A stretch of 64,000 nt of DNA, from contig JASANG010000611.1 of assembly GCA_030248215.1 (NCBI GenBank), positions 558,001 to 622,000 on the forward strand, given 5' to 3'. The position numbers and the translations under genes are program-made. Positions 25,701 through 37,644 of this stretch are shown one piece after another; the first letter of the stretch is position 1; each line of letters begins with the position of its first letter. The notes beneath the pieces are model-generated. The model did no database searches and was not told where the DNA came from. It worked only from the letters and a program-made list of their open reading frames with translations. This DNA is from Enoplolaimus lenunculus (Eukaryota > Nematoda > Enoplea > Enoplida > Thoracostomopsidae).

Positions 25701-26727
25701 GTGAAATGGAATCCAGGGAGAATAAGAAGGAAGAGAAATATGAGCGATCGGATCACAAGCGCACGGCCCAAAGAAAAAACGAGTCTCTACTTTGAAAACA
25801 TGATTGTTTCAATGCAAATATTTTGCATGTTTGCAAGCAGAGGTGCACACATCAAGAGGAAAAGTTAAAGAAAAAGGGTGCGCGCATAGGCTGACCAAGA
25901 AATGGTAGATAACTGTCGTAGGGGATAACATAAATGCATTTGAATGCATAATTACGTAGCCATACGTATGTATATTATTTCGTATTTCGCTTATGTGTCC
26001 ATTTTTTTGTCGTTTTGTAAATCTTCGCTTTTGGGCCCTTAACCATACCGCGCTCGAGAAGCGCATTGAGATTATTTTAGATGGACTGCTAACGGCTTGG
26101 CTACAGCCTTTTTCTTGCATTACCACAGCCCGGTAAACTCTCTGCATCCAATTATTCGGACTGGAATGAAACTTAGGTGTTTAGGCCGCCAATTGTTTTA
26201 CAACACCACTGAAAGATAGTTGACAGCCCCGTTTATAGACCCAATGAAAATGTTGGAATTACCGACATGTTAAAATATGGCTGCTCTTTCTAGCCAGTGC
26301 CTTTTTTCAATTTGATTCAATCTGTAGGTTGATGAGATTTTGCAAGGACGGATCTAGGAGGGGTCCCGGATCAATCCTCCCACCAGACCTCAACCAAATT
26401 AACATTTTTGTCTCAATTAAGTACAAAAATAGCGTCTGACTTTTTGCGTGCAAGTTTATATTAGGGTTTCCAATATTTTTGGCTTTTGATTACGTAAACA
26501 GATTTTACGTACGTCTAGTGTTTTGCTCATATCGCTCGCTCAGCATAATTGTGCGTAGGACAAGAACGGGCCCACCAGTCATGGCGTTGGGTGACAAATT
26601 CAACTTTAACCCCTTCACACATTGAGTTGCCTGTAGGCAACTCAGTGCAGTGTATATACGTTAAATAGTATATATCGCACCGTGTTTAACAATTGCAACA
26701 CGTATACATAGTACTAAATCACCACAA

Positions 26728-26830
26728 GACGTGAGAGCCCCCTCGGGCTCGAGCGTCAAGCTCCTATAGCTGAGTGGTGATGGTATACGCCTCCCACTCC
26801 AGCCACTGGAGTTCGAATCCTAGCATAAAA
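26728..26830 (+). repeat. tRNA-related SINE-like repeat, copy 1
   Basis: Contains AGCTCCTATAGCTGAGTGG, resembling a tRNA D-arm (A box), and GGAGTTCGAATCC, resembling a T-arm (B box), about 40 bp apart. Acceptor and T stems do not pair well and the anticodon arm is replaced by an ACTCCAG/CTGGAGT hairpin, so this is not an intact tRNA gene. A second copy on the other strand at 46,868-46,975 shares the leader CGTGAGAG and AGCGTCAAGCTCCTATAGC. Two copies plus the two promoter-like boxes point to a SINE. Confidence 0.5.
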
Positions 26831-26929
26831 GTAGGTCTCAGGGGAAATAGAAAATATTCATGTGAGAAAGGGTTAAAAACTCGACAAGAACCAAAAGTTA
26901 AGTTTTCCACATGCTTATATGCAAAACAT

Positions 26930-27030
26930 TCGTCACGCAGCGTCGGACGGGTGAAAGACGTTGCCGGACAGCGCCGTACGCGTAAGGCATGTTGACGGAC
27001 GGCGCCGCCGGACGTCGAGCGTAGCGCAAC
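26930..27030. repeat. GC-rich GGCGCCGTCC repeat, copy 2
   Basis: CGTCGGACGGGTGAAAGACG and GACGGACGGCGCCGCCGGAC match the 11,645-11,790 foldback in inverted order, ending GAGCGTAGCGCAACC. The flanking open frames are shadows. Confidence 0.6.
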
Positions 27031-27096
27031 CTTAAAAATGACGCGTTGTTCGTGAGAGTAATAATTAATTCGCTTCATCTGAACTTTTGCTACTTA

Positions 27097-27279
27097 GGCC
27101 CATGAAAAGATCATGGGCGGAACATTTTTCTGCTGGACTGCAGTGTAAACTTAAGCTTTAGAATAATTTTTTTCGCTTACGCTCAAGCTTCCATATAAGC
27201 GCATTCTTACGTTTAGGCTCAGGCTTAGCCTTAACAATATGCATATACTACAGCTACGGCCCGGCGGCGTGTATTGACC
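27097..27279 (-). mobile_element. TTAGGC-bearing hAT-like MITE (183 bp)
   Basis: Starts GGCCCATGAAAAGATC and ends TGTATTGACC. The interior holds TTTAGGCTCAGGCTTAGCC. Flanks GCTACTTA (27,089-27,096) and GCCACTTT (27,280-27,287) agree at six of eight positions, consistent with a decayed 8-bp target-site duplication. Confidence 0.7.
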
Positions 27280-28299
27280 GCCACTTTTAATTGTTACACT
27301 TTGAACTTCAAATGGTAGTACGCCTGCAGTATGGTTGGTTTTGTTAATCGCGCGTGAAACAGATGTGTATATATTTTTCTCACCTTTAAACATCGATTTC
27401 ATGTCATAACAAAAATGATGAATTTTTTCAATTTGATACTTTTACGGTTTTATTTTCAAAACAAAACATTTGAAACGTGTCTGGAATCTGGCAGATAAAA
27501 GTATAAATTATGATTTTGCCAAAACAACAAAATTTTGCACACTATTCGTCGTGGATCATTACGGTTTTAAATTGAAATGTTAGATTCGAGAACCTGTTTC
27601 ACTAATGCACCGTGCCCAATATTGTTTTCTGTTTGACCACAGATTTTTTCCAGTTCGACGTCTGAGCTCTCAACCAGCGTACAAGTTGAAAATTGCACGC
27701 TTGCTAAATCACGCGCAAAATTTATAATTCTGATAGTAAAGAAAAAATTTCTTAACTGAGACTTAAAATTCAGCACATTTTTCGCATTTGATTTGCTGGA
27801 CTTGTGTGCTAATTTTGATAGGAACAACTGTAATAGTGAGTTTAAAACCTATTACTAACTAATGATAGTTGCTATATCGATTTGAAAATACGGGCCCTGG
27901 TTGCAACTTGCTTTACGTGCCGTGTATACGAATTTAATATAAAATCAGTAGTGAGCGTAGAATTTAATATTTGATTTGAAGTTCGTTCATAAAGTAAGAC
28001 ATTAGGTAGATCGAAATAAAGCGTCTCTTGTACCCATCCCAGCATCGTCCACTGTAATCCCGTATTCGCCAAAAATTGCATTGTTTGAAAGTTTTTACAT
28101 TTTTCGGTTCCACATTTATATCGGTATTTTGCACAATTGAATTGAAACCTTAATTTATGATAAATTTGTCGCTCTTGAATAGGCTATTTGTAAAGTTTGA
28201 CTAAATTCGTTTCATAAGTAAAAGTTTTATCCCGAAAATCTTTTATTATACTTGCAGCTGCGAGTGCTCACCTTTACGCATACAGTCTCTATCGCGTAT

Positions 28300-28940
28300 C
28301 ATCATGTATATACAATTCATGTTTTATATGTCTCATGACACTGTTTGTACTTAGATTGTGATACGCGATGCAAACACAAAAAGACGTTTAGTCTCCACCC
28401 GGTGCACAACAGAGTTCTTCTTTTGCGCAAGTTGCATGGCCCATCCCGGTTATGGTATACATGAAGCCCCCAGAAGCCAAATTGACGGGTTGTTCTGGTC
28501 CTGGCGCATGTTTACCCTGGTTTTACTAGCATGTAAAGGAACATAAAACCGGTTGCAACAACATCAGCAATGGGAGTCTTGTTTCTTCGCTGTTGTGTCT
28601 TTTGGTGGCCGGTGAACAACGAAGCTTTTGCGTTAGAATCATCAAACTCTATAAAGACTGTCTGCAGTTGTATACCCTGCCTGCACCGCTGAAGACAAAC
28701 ACACGAAACATGATGGTTTATTTGAGCGTTTTGTTTGAAAAATCTAAATGAGTGCACACTAGAATGGATATACGTAGACATGTGAGGTAAAATTCAACGT
28801 ACGTCGTGTTTTCATGGACTTTCTTGACCGCAGACATTTGACAGCATGATGCAAAATACTGCTCGCTGCATTTTCTGGACAGTAAATCTCAGAACAAACA
28901 CCATTGCCTGTGCTGATTGCAGCAAAAATTTGTCCAATTT
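28300..28940 (-). pseudogene. Decayed Pif1-type helicase fragment, copy 1
   Basis: On the minus strand a piece reading TVFIEFDDSNAK, then TPIADVV, and in a shifted frame IWLLGASCI followed by VVHRVETKRLFVFASRIT, resembles the order of C-terminal helicase blocks in Pif1-like enzymes: the FDD strand, PI-x-x-V, L-x-WA-x-TIHK and YVALSR. The HK-QG core is destroyed and stops intervene. Such fragments are usual remains of Helitron-type elements. A second copy lies at 33,840-34,450. The identification rests on pattern memory, so it is moderate. Confidence 0.45.
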
Positions 28941-29219
28941 TCCGTATATGCAAAGGAGGTAATTTTTGGCATTGTGGAATTTGCTATAGTTTTAGGCCAA
29001 AGAATATGACTATTGCTTATAACCCATATTGAGAATATGTTGTTGTATTCGGTTTACTAAACAGAATGGCACCTAGCGCAGCGACCATATCAAGTATTAG
29101 ACAGTGTTTTGGAAAAATAACAAATTATAATCATCAAAAATTCAAATTTGAAGGCAAACAAATATTGTGCTGTGGTGTACACACAATCTGTGTGAGATGC
29201 ATATGACATTAATTTGGTA

Positions 29220-29545
29220 TAAATCAAATGGAACATTTTCGAAGTAAAAGAAATCAATGTTTAACTTTGAATTTGCAAGTTTTGCCACACATTTCATTGT
29301 TTGCACCACAGTTCAAAAATGAGAAGTCTAAAGCATTCGAAAATTGGTTCACATCAAAATTTTATTACAATTCACAGTCACAACTCGTTTTCATTAATAA
29401 TTTAAACGCTTCCAAATCTCAGTGCGCACGCGCGCATTTAATTGCAGCTGAAGACAAATTATATACTTTTATTGTGAAACTTTGAAGTTTGATCGAAAGT
29501 GAATAAAATTGTTTCTGACAACACTTTTTATGAACAATTTTACGA
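29220..29545 (+). repeat. Dispersed repeat related to 17,944-18,310
   Basis: Shares GTTTTCATTAATAATT, GAAAGTGA and AAATTGTTTTTGACAA-type stretches in the same order with 17,944-18,310. The 85-codon open frame across it has no recognisable domain. Confidence 0.4.
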
Positions 29546-29778
29546 AATAGAATATATGTACATGCCAGGCAAGCCCGTAAGCTCCACCTTATAGCATACT
29601 AAAGGTACTGTCCAACAATTTGGGAAAGGAAATGCGGTGATTTCACCTCACATACAAGTGGGGCTTGGGTAGCAACTACGTTTTGAGATTTGAAAACTCA
29701 GGTACATCAAAGCTTTTATTTAGGAAAGGCAATTGGTCACAAGTATGAAAATTCAAAGACAACCCCGCGAAACGAAAC

Positions 29779-29915
29779 AGCCAATGTATAGAACAGGGCG
29801 CTAACAGTAATATAAGCGTATTCGTAAGCCTTAGCCTAATTCCAAGCCAACGCCTAAGCCTAAGCGTAAGAATGAACTTATACCTAAGCTGAAGCCAAAG
29901 CCTAAGCACAAAAAA
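29779..29915 (+). mobile_element. TTAGGC-bearing MITE fragment
   Basis: GCCAATGTATAGAACAGGGCG, then GCCTAAGCCTAAGCGTAAGA and AAGCCTAAGC. The right terminus is missing. Confidence 0.6.
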
Positions 29916-31299
29916 ATTAAGGAACGAACAGGAACGCGGTAAGGCTAACATTTTACTCTGTGATGTTTTAGCTTTAAACCGATAAAATGCGGCTGTAGCT
30001 GTCGACGACGCTCTATATTTAGAAGAATGGTGTAATTTTCTGATGAAGCATGCCGCTCGATATATAATACTGAAAAAAAAAAACACGCGAGCGAAACGAG
30101 CGAGAATCCAAACACAATTTTAGTACAAAATTGAAGCCACAAAATTTTAGTTTTGATTCCTGTTAGAGGACTTAGACTCCGGTGGCGCCGTCGTTGGATC
30201 CGCCAGTAACTCCCGTGCAGCGAAGAATCTCTTGTCTATAAGTCAAGACCTGGTAGACAGACATGAATGACTAAAACAAGCGTGGGAACCAGCGGCTTTT
30301 TTGTATCCATAACCACATTATATACGAACAAACCTGTATATATACAAGAAACACCCTACAGGTTTAACACAGGCTTACTGTCATTTGTGGGTTCCCGCAG
30401 GTAAGGTAATATTCAATGGGCTGCAGCCGTATCCGTTTTGATTTACGCGTATTTTGTATAGATCCGTGCATATAAAACAAAATTGGTCAACTGTAGCAGC
30501 TTATTTAAAATTTTCTCAACTGGACCGTTCTGGCGCCGCCCCCCACAGTCAAAACTTCTGTCGACACCCATGCTGGCTTCGGGTTTTTATTGGACTGTGA
30601 GTGACTGTGAACGAAATCGGTTTTGAGTGATTGTGTGAAACCTGTCACACATTCCGGTGTATACAGCTCTGTCAGTAGAATACTATCTATAGACACTCAT
30701 GTTTGATGAAGATATCAAGCTCACACTACATTGAAGTGGGCTGATGAGTGATAAATTTGTATTATATTCCTTATCACATGATACGTATATTTATGTGCTC
30801 AAGCATGTATATAATCAAGGTATATTATAACGGTCGCTATTTGAAATTGTATCTTGTCTAATCAGGCCTTCTGTGTGGCCAGCTACATAATCTATAATAT
30901 TGCTTTAATCTGTTGTTTTTCATTTACAAATTTGCCATTATTTTTCTATCTTCACGTGATTTTTCGCCATATAAGAAATAAAGGTTCGAATGCTGCCAAG
31001 CAAATTATTTTCAGTAAGGCAAGCCGACGATAACGGGATGATGAAACGGAGCGTGTACCCCTCAACAAAACCGGATTTCTGCAAAAGTTAATAGTGACAG
31101 CAGTACAGTACCCTATGTTTTGTCTACGAACAATTCATGGTTGTGGCCAACGGTCAATATTAAATGTATATATGCCCCCCCTGAAATAAATCTGTCACCA
31201 TTGTTTAATGTGCATGTTGTTATGTTTGATTTGGCACCAATGCGACCCCGGTATTTTTGCTTATTTCAAAATCCCATATTTTATGCACATCTGCATAAT

Positions 31300-31575
31300 C
31301 ATAAAAGTTGTCTTGCGTATATTTTAACTTCGACAATAACTTTTGAAACTTTTACCCATGAGCATTTCACGTCTGTCACCATTTAAATGATTTCGGCAAA
31401 TATGAGCGAGTGTTGATTTCCGCAACACACTGCTCTTCGGAGCACAAATTGGACACTGGCTGTTTCGTGTATAAAACGACCATTTCTTTAAACAAAATGA
31501 ACTTGAATTTAAATTGAGTTACAATGACAACCTAACATAGATTTTGTTCAGAACGAATCTATACATGGAATTAAC
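31300..31575 (+). repeat. Dispersed repeat, copy 2 of 2
   Basis: Same order of shared blocks as 20,790-21,070, with point differences and small indels. Confidence 0.75.
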
Positions 31576-33839
31576 AACGTTTTTAATATTATATCTTGCA
31601 GTAAAGACAAATCTGAGAAGAGTTGATGCAATTTTGACCTATTGTTCGTTTACTGACGTTCTCGAACAAACTTTAAGAGTGAGATTAAAGCGAAATTTGG
31701 CCACAGAAGGCAGTTAAACAATAATCGGTATACCACTCCGTTTGAAATTTGATCACTGGTCAAAAACTGGTCACTTATATCTAGGCAAGGCATTAGTGCC
31801 AAAAAATTGAATTTTTCAAAAGTTCAACTTTGGGGTTACATTGACCGCGAGCGGTCGTGAGAAGCTCAAATATGTAGTTTTTTTCAATATCCAAAAGTTT
31901 TGGGCTAACACCGGCTGATGAGCGAAACACCTAAAAAACACCTAAAAGACATACACTTTTTCTACATAAGTTTGTATGTAAATTATTTCGTTAACTCGCA
32001 GTTATAGAGGCGAAATTCAGTAAAATGAAATCTATCCATGAATTTAAATTTTAATTTTCAATTCTCCCCATTTTCTGTTTGGTAGAACTGATTTTCTCCG
32101 AAACATTTCGTTAATTGCCGTGTCCGTTAATAATTTTTTTCTATATTTAATAAAGTTTACACATGTTGTCTGAGTGTTACATATTTGAGTAGTCTAGACG
32201 GCCATTCTTCAGCTTTGGTTTCATTTATGAACTCTATAATTACGATGTATGAGCTCTATACTATAATGGACTATAATTACAAGGATACAAACTTCTATTG
32301 ATTGGGATTAAAAATAGACCCCTCTTCATTACCCCACCCTTACTCGAGTAACAACAGTACCAGTTTTTTCTCCTGTGTGCAATAAATTGGCCTGTTATTT
32401 TTCGGTTTGCATAAAATATACGCAGAACCGATCTGCACATTTGTGATACGTTTAGTGAACGGTTTATAATGTTTCAAATGAATATATATTGTAAATAATT
32501 AATAGATTCAGTATATATTAAACATGGTCTCAGTATGACGCAAAATCGAGTTGGGTATTAGAACCACGGGTTACGGGTTATGTTGCGTTTAATGCAATGT
32601 CAGCCATACGCACAACCTTAAACCAGTCATGGTTTTTGGAAAATACGTGCGTAATTTGTTTTTCAAAACTGTAACAGTATTAAATTAAATAGACGAAAAT
32701 TAGGATATATATAATAGGGGACTCACAGGAATTTCATTTCGTTTGTTTTGATGTTTCGGATTCTACAGGTTGTTGTAAACTATTTACAAAAATATTAATT
32801 TGTTATTATTAATATTAAACCTGGGAAAAAATTTATTTAATTTTCTCTCCTCTGCGAATTTTTTGGGCGTATACACCCTTTTTGTTCCACTTTGTGCAAC
32901 GCATCCGGATAAAGCTACCTTTTGAAAGAGACACATGCATACGAAAAATATTGCAGAGTTAGAAACAAAGCATTTCGGTGCATGCAGTAGTGAATCGATT
33001 TGCACACTGCCAACAACGTCGCTCGTATACTATCCAAATTTCGGCTGTCACACATTTTCCCTTTTTACAATAAAGCTTAGGCTTAAGTTTAGGCACAGGT
33101 TAAGCTTAATAATTGCGACTTTTACAAGGTTTAATTCGTGCAATTAATAGTTCACTGGCACGCGTTGATTTTGAAATGAGAAGGTTGTACTGTATTAAAA
33201 ACACAAATAATTTAATGGTGACTGATAACAGACCGATTACTGCTCATTGGTTCTTGCCATCGCGTTTGGGCGTTTGGGACATACATTGCTATCACTCAAC
33301 ATCAGCGCTGTTAACTTCTGGAAAGAGGAACCAGGGTTCATCATTACCCTGCCTTCTCAGTCTAAGTGTAAAGCCTGTCACCACTGATTTAAACCATTTT
33401 GTGTTCTGTTATGAAAAACATCTGTAACAGCGTCTACTTCGACTAAATAATATCTGTTCAGAACCACGTTTATATTTCTGTTTGCCGAGACTTAACCGCA
33501 TACTTCCCGTTCCTGCAAGAAACGAAACTGAAGCACAAAAAACTATTTGTCAGAAATTGATTACTTACTATCATCCGGAAAAAATACTAATTTATGTCCA
33601 GTTCAGCGATTGACATAAAAGACGGTCGCATTACAGTTGTGCTTAGATACTTGCGCTACAGGCTGTTTTATTGTAATACCGGAAAATTAAACATACCTTT
33701 GATATAACCTACAAAAAATCTAATTTTTCAAAAATTCTATTTTGTGGTAGGAATGATCTGAAGACGTCATGGGAAGCTTAAATATACAACAACCTAGAAC
33801 ATAGTATGCTACAGAACCATACAGTTTTTATCGCTCAAA

Positions 33840-34450
33840 CCATCATCATGTACAATTCATGTTTTATATGTCTCATGACACTGTTTGTACTTCGATTGTG
33901 ATACGCGATTCAAACACAAAAAGACGTTTAGTCTCCACCCGGTGCACAACAGAGTTCTCGTTTTGTGCAAGTTGCATGGCCCATCCTGGTTATGGTATAT
34001 ACGAAGCCCCCAGAAGCCAAATTGACGGGTGGTTCTGGTCCTGGCGCATGTTTACCCTGGTTTTACTCGCATGTAAAGGAACATAAAACCGGTTGCAACA
34101 ACATCAGCAATGGGAGTCTTGTTTCTTAGCTGTTGTGTCTTTTGGTGGCCGGTGAACAACGAAGCTTTTGCGTTAGAATCATCAAACTCTATAAAGACTG
34201 TCTGCAGTTGTATACCCTGCCTGCACCGCTGAAGACAAACACACGAAACATGATGGTTTATTTGAGCGTTTTGTTTGAAAAATCTAAATGAGTGCACGCT
34301 AGAATGGATATTACGTAGACATGTGAGGAAAATTCAACATACGCCGTGTATATCATGGGCTCTCTTGACGGCTTCCTTTTGATCGCATGTTTCAAAATGT
34401 TGCTCATTGCATTTACAGGACCGTAAATGTCGGTAAACCACTGCAAAGGG
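33840..34450 (-). pseudogene. Decayed Pif1-type helicase fragment, copy 2
   Basis: Nearly identical to 28,300-28,780 over about 480 bp, with scattered substitutions, then a diverged extension to about 34,450. It carries the same TVFIEFDDSNAK and TPIADVV pieces and shares the disabling changes with copy 1. The element was therefore already broken before it was duplicated. Confidence 0.45.
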
Positions 34451-34649
34451 TCTTGCTACCTAATAATTTTGTTTTCAACTATTTCGTGCGTAAGACTATT
34501 CTAGTTAGGTGCTAAGCTAGTTATGATGTATTTTAGTCCTTCAGCTACTCTGCGCTATTGCTGAAATTGCGCGTACTAACGACAAATTTAAGGCGTCCAC
34601 CCATGTATAGATGAGTGGTGGTCCGTTTTCCGCAGTACTACCATAAAGT

Positions 34650-34800
34650 AAGCGTATGCTTCTGACTTTTAGTCTTAACTTTAGATTACATTTTCTGCTA
34701 AGCTTAGGTTTATCCTTACGCTGAATCTTTGGCGTAGGCTTACGGTTAGACGTATGCTTTACTACTGTTAAGTCGCGTCGCGATATTACATACTGGGCGT
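34650..34800 (-). mobile_element. TTAGGC-bearing MITE, degraded
   Basis: GCTTAGGTTTATCCTTACG, GGCGTAGGCTTACGG and TTACTACTGTTAAG follow the family order, but the hexamer is eroded. Further fragments lie at 33,070-33,115, 35,590-35,655 and 37,325-37,400. Confidence 0.5.
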
Positions 34801-35699
34801 CATTTTAAATTTTGACCGCTCTTGATTTAATAAGACATCAAGCCTAACTGAGTATGATGTTAATTAGCAAAGACTAGCTTGCAAATACCGCAATCTGTGA
34901 AGGGCATATTTGAATTTCCCATGATACTGAACCCATGAGCTCATAACTTTTGAATTGAAATCCACCACGCTGATCGATATCTATTTTACACCAAAACAGT
35001 CCAAAACTATACTTTATTAGCGATTCCAGCTGTCTGAATAATGATGAACAGCTTAGTGTGCAGTTGTGTAGCGACAACCCCATCCTGCTTGGTGTACTTT
35101 CAAAATGCGGAAGGATCAAGAAAGCTGCAGCATTATCCTGATAGTAAAAAGGCACAAAATTGATACAAAAAGCTTGGTTGTTGCAGAAAAAGTTTCCTCC
35201 TACATTTGTGTCGTGAAATTAATAAGAAATTAGGTGCGCTAAACCAGTCATCAAACGCAAAAAATGACGCAATTCAACTCAGTGCGTCGCTTTTCAAACA
35301 CAAATATACATGAAAAAATATAGATTTCTTTACTGTTGAAAATCGGTAAATTTTCGGTCCGCAGTAGTACATAAGATTACAAAAAGCGAAAGTATAATAT
35401 ATTCAAGTTCTTTAACAAATTGAATTTTAATTGAAATTTTAATCGTGGGTGGTTATGAAAAGCCAAATCAGCATTATGTTCCCATATATTAAGACAAGAG
35501 CGGGTCTTGAAGATTTGGACCAATGTTACTTTAACAATGTAACAAACAACCGAAACATATTCCTAAGTTTATGAGTCCTCAGCTTAATAAACACATGTCT
35601 AAAAGAAAGCTTAAGCGTAGCACAAGCAAAAAAATAGTCTAAAATTTAAGCCTTGTCTATTTTGGTCTAATGAGAAGGCAGGAAATAGCGGATTCAAAG

Positions 35700-35945
35700 G
35701 TTGGAATGCGGGCGTACACTCCCCGTCAAAAATTTTGTTATGACAAAATGGTTAAGTCCCTTCAAATTTCACCCTCAGGAATTTTTTTAATAATAAAGGG
35801 TCTCTACCTTGCAATTGTTTTCCCTTAGAATGTTATTTTGTAAAAAATGATTAGATTCCTACCATACAATTTTACCCCCATCAGCAAAATTTTTGGTGAA
35901 AAATTGCATTTCAAAACATTTTAGAGCCTGCCCACCATCAGAAAT
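35700..35945 (-). mobile_element. CCAGAGGAGG-family MITE, diverged inverted copy
   Basis: Starts with GGGCGTACACTCCCCGTC and contains repeated TTGCAATTGTTTTCCC and ACAATTTTACCCCC blocks, the complement of the family's internal tandem. Confidence 0.45.
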
Positions 35946-36399
35946 TTCTCGATTCGCCGGTAAAAGCTGCACTACTAAAAGTAACATGACTTATGTTTGT
36001 ACGAATTAGCGTAAGTATATTTTAACGTGGTTCTATCTTCTTAGAACGCAAAACGACTCATGTGTATATATAGTTCGAGGGAAGGGTGACATTCGACAGA
36101 ATCTCTGTTGCAGTGGTTTAAATCAGACGGAAACAAACCAAATCAACTCAATCTCATGTGGTCAACGCAAGTATTTATTAGTCAGTAGCAATCTTCTAAA
36201 CCTAATACCCAGCCCCATTGAAGCAGTTGCATATTAAATAACTACTTATGGAATTGTTTGTTTTACGCTCATAGCGATCAGCACGTGGGTCAGGGTACTT
36301 TGGTACTTTCCCTAGAGCAACTAGTTAAAACAGCTGCTCTTGAGAAACGAAAATTGACGTTTGGAAATCCAAAAAAACGCAAAATCGAGTTTCGGTTAT

Positions 36400-36512
36400 C
36401 CGAAATGGAAAATTTTGATTTCGGATATCCGGATATCCAGATAAATATGCGGCAAGAATTGCCGGATATTTGGATATGAAAAAATATTCGATGCCCATCA
36501 CTAGTTATGGCC
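36400..36512 (+). repeat. GGATATCCGGATATCC repeat, copy 1
   Basis: ATAAATATGCGGCAAGAATT, then ATATGAAAAAATATTCGATG and CCCATCACTAGTT, recur at 44,570-44,650 with few changes. It is a truncated dispersed element. Confidence 0.6.
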
Positions 36513-37644
36513 CTCATCTATATACAAGCCGAGACTTCGAATCGTCTGACAGTGCCTAAAACTGCAAACAGATTTGCGAGAAAATATTACGCCGCGTGGG
36601 AATACACTTGTCACTGTGTTAGAATTGTGAGTCCCAATACAATAAAGTAAGCTTGCTTAATATCGAGCTAATATTCTTTCGAACCTGTGAAACAAATCTT
36701 TTATAAAAGGTTTTATTTTCTGAGTATTCATAGCTTTTGTTGTCTGGCACATTTTTGATTTGCGCATTTATGGCACCAAAAGGATCGCAGAGAGTAGATA
36801 TATACATAAAAGCCTGAACATTAATTATTTAATATATACTGTGTATATTACAAACACTCTACAGGCTAAAGCAATTACCTGTTATCTAGCCGACCTTCTT
36901 TATATAATTTAACGATGCCGTTTCAGATAAATGTTAAGGACTAACTTTCGGAACATCAAAGTAGTCATAGCATTAATGAGCTCTTAAAAGCGCCATATAG
37001 CAAGTATAGCACTATCCTTAGAAGTACTGCTATACTCGAGTACTTCGCCGCTGGTCACCAAATGGTATCGTACATTGAGGAAAAAGTCCATTTCAGAGGG
37101 CAACGTACGAAAAGTATTATAGCTTAACTCTAAGTGTTGCGCTACATTCTGAGTCCGTTACCGTCATAAATTGACTATTGCATCTAATAGCAATTTAATT
37201 ACGATACCGTATTCAATGGACAGCACCGTATGGTGTTAAAGTGTCAGAAAGCCTAACGACTGTCTAAGATTGGTTTAAGTTGTAATGCGAAATTTCATCG
37301 ATTCGACAACTCGTCGCCCATCAGTATTCTTTAGGCTTCGGCTTACGATTACGCTTGGCATTATGCTTAGATATATGCAAAGGTTTTTACGACAGTGTCG
37401 GGCGATTGGTTGTCATGCGACGAATTGCGTAGATTCAAGATTTGTACTTTGATATTTTAGGTACTGAATATATAATAGTAACGACCAAACCTCACCAGCT
37501 ATAATTGCCTTATGAATCTTAAATACACCAGCTTGAATAAGCGCTTTCATTACACGACAACTTTATCCGATATCAAATATCCCAGTTATTCTAATAATGA
37601 CAGACTGCCACTAAGTTGAAGCAACATTTCAAACACAACACGCC

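Noticed and set aside
25809-26147. 112-codon minus-strand open frame
   Set aside because: No domain, no splice structure, adjacent to repeat fragments; treated as chance.
26757-26826. Possible tRNA gene (GTTCGAATCC)
   Set aside because: The acceptor and T stems do not pair and the anticodon arm is abnormal; better read as a SINE head.
29676-30086. 136-codon minus-strand frame rich in Leu/Arg
   Set aside because: Its Leu-Arg run is the translation of a TTAGGC array; it is not a protein. The frame at 45,463-45,675 is rejected for the same reason.
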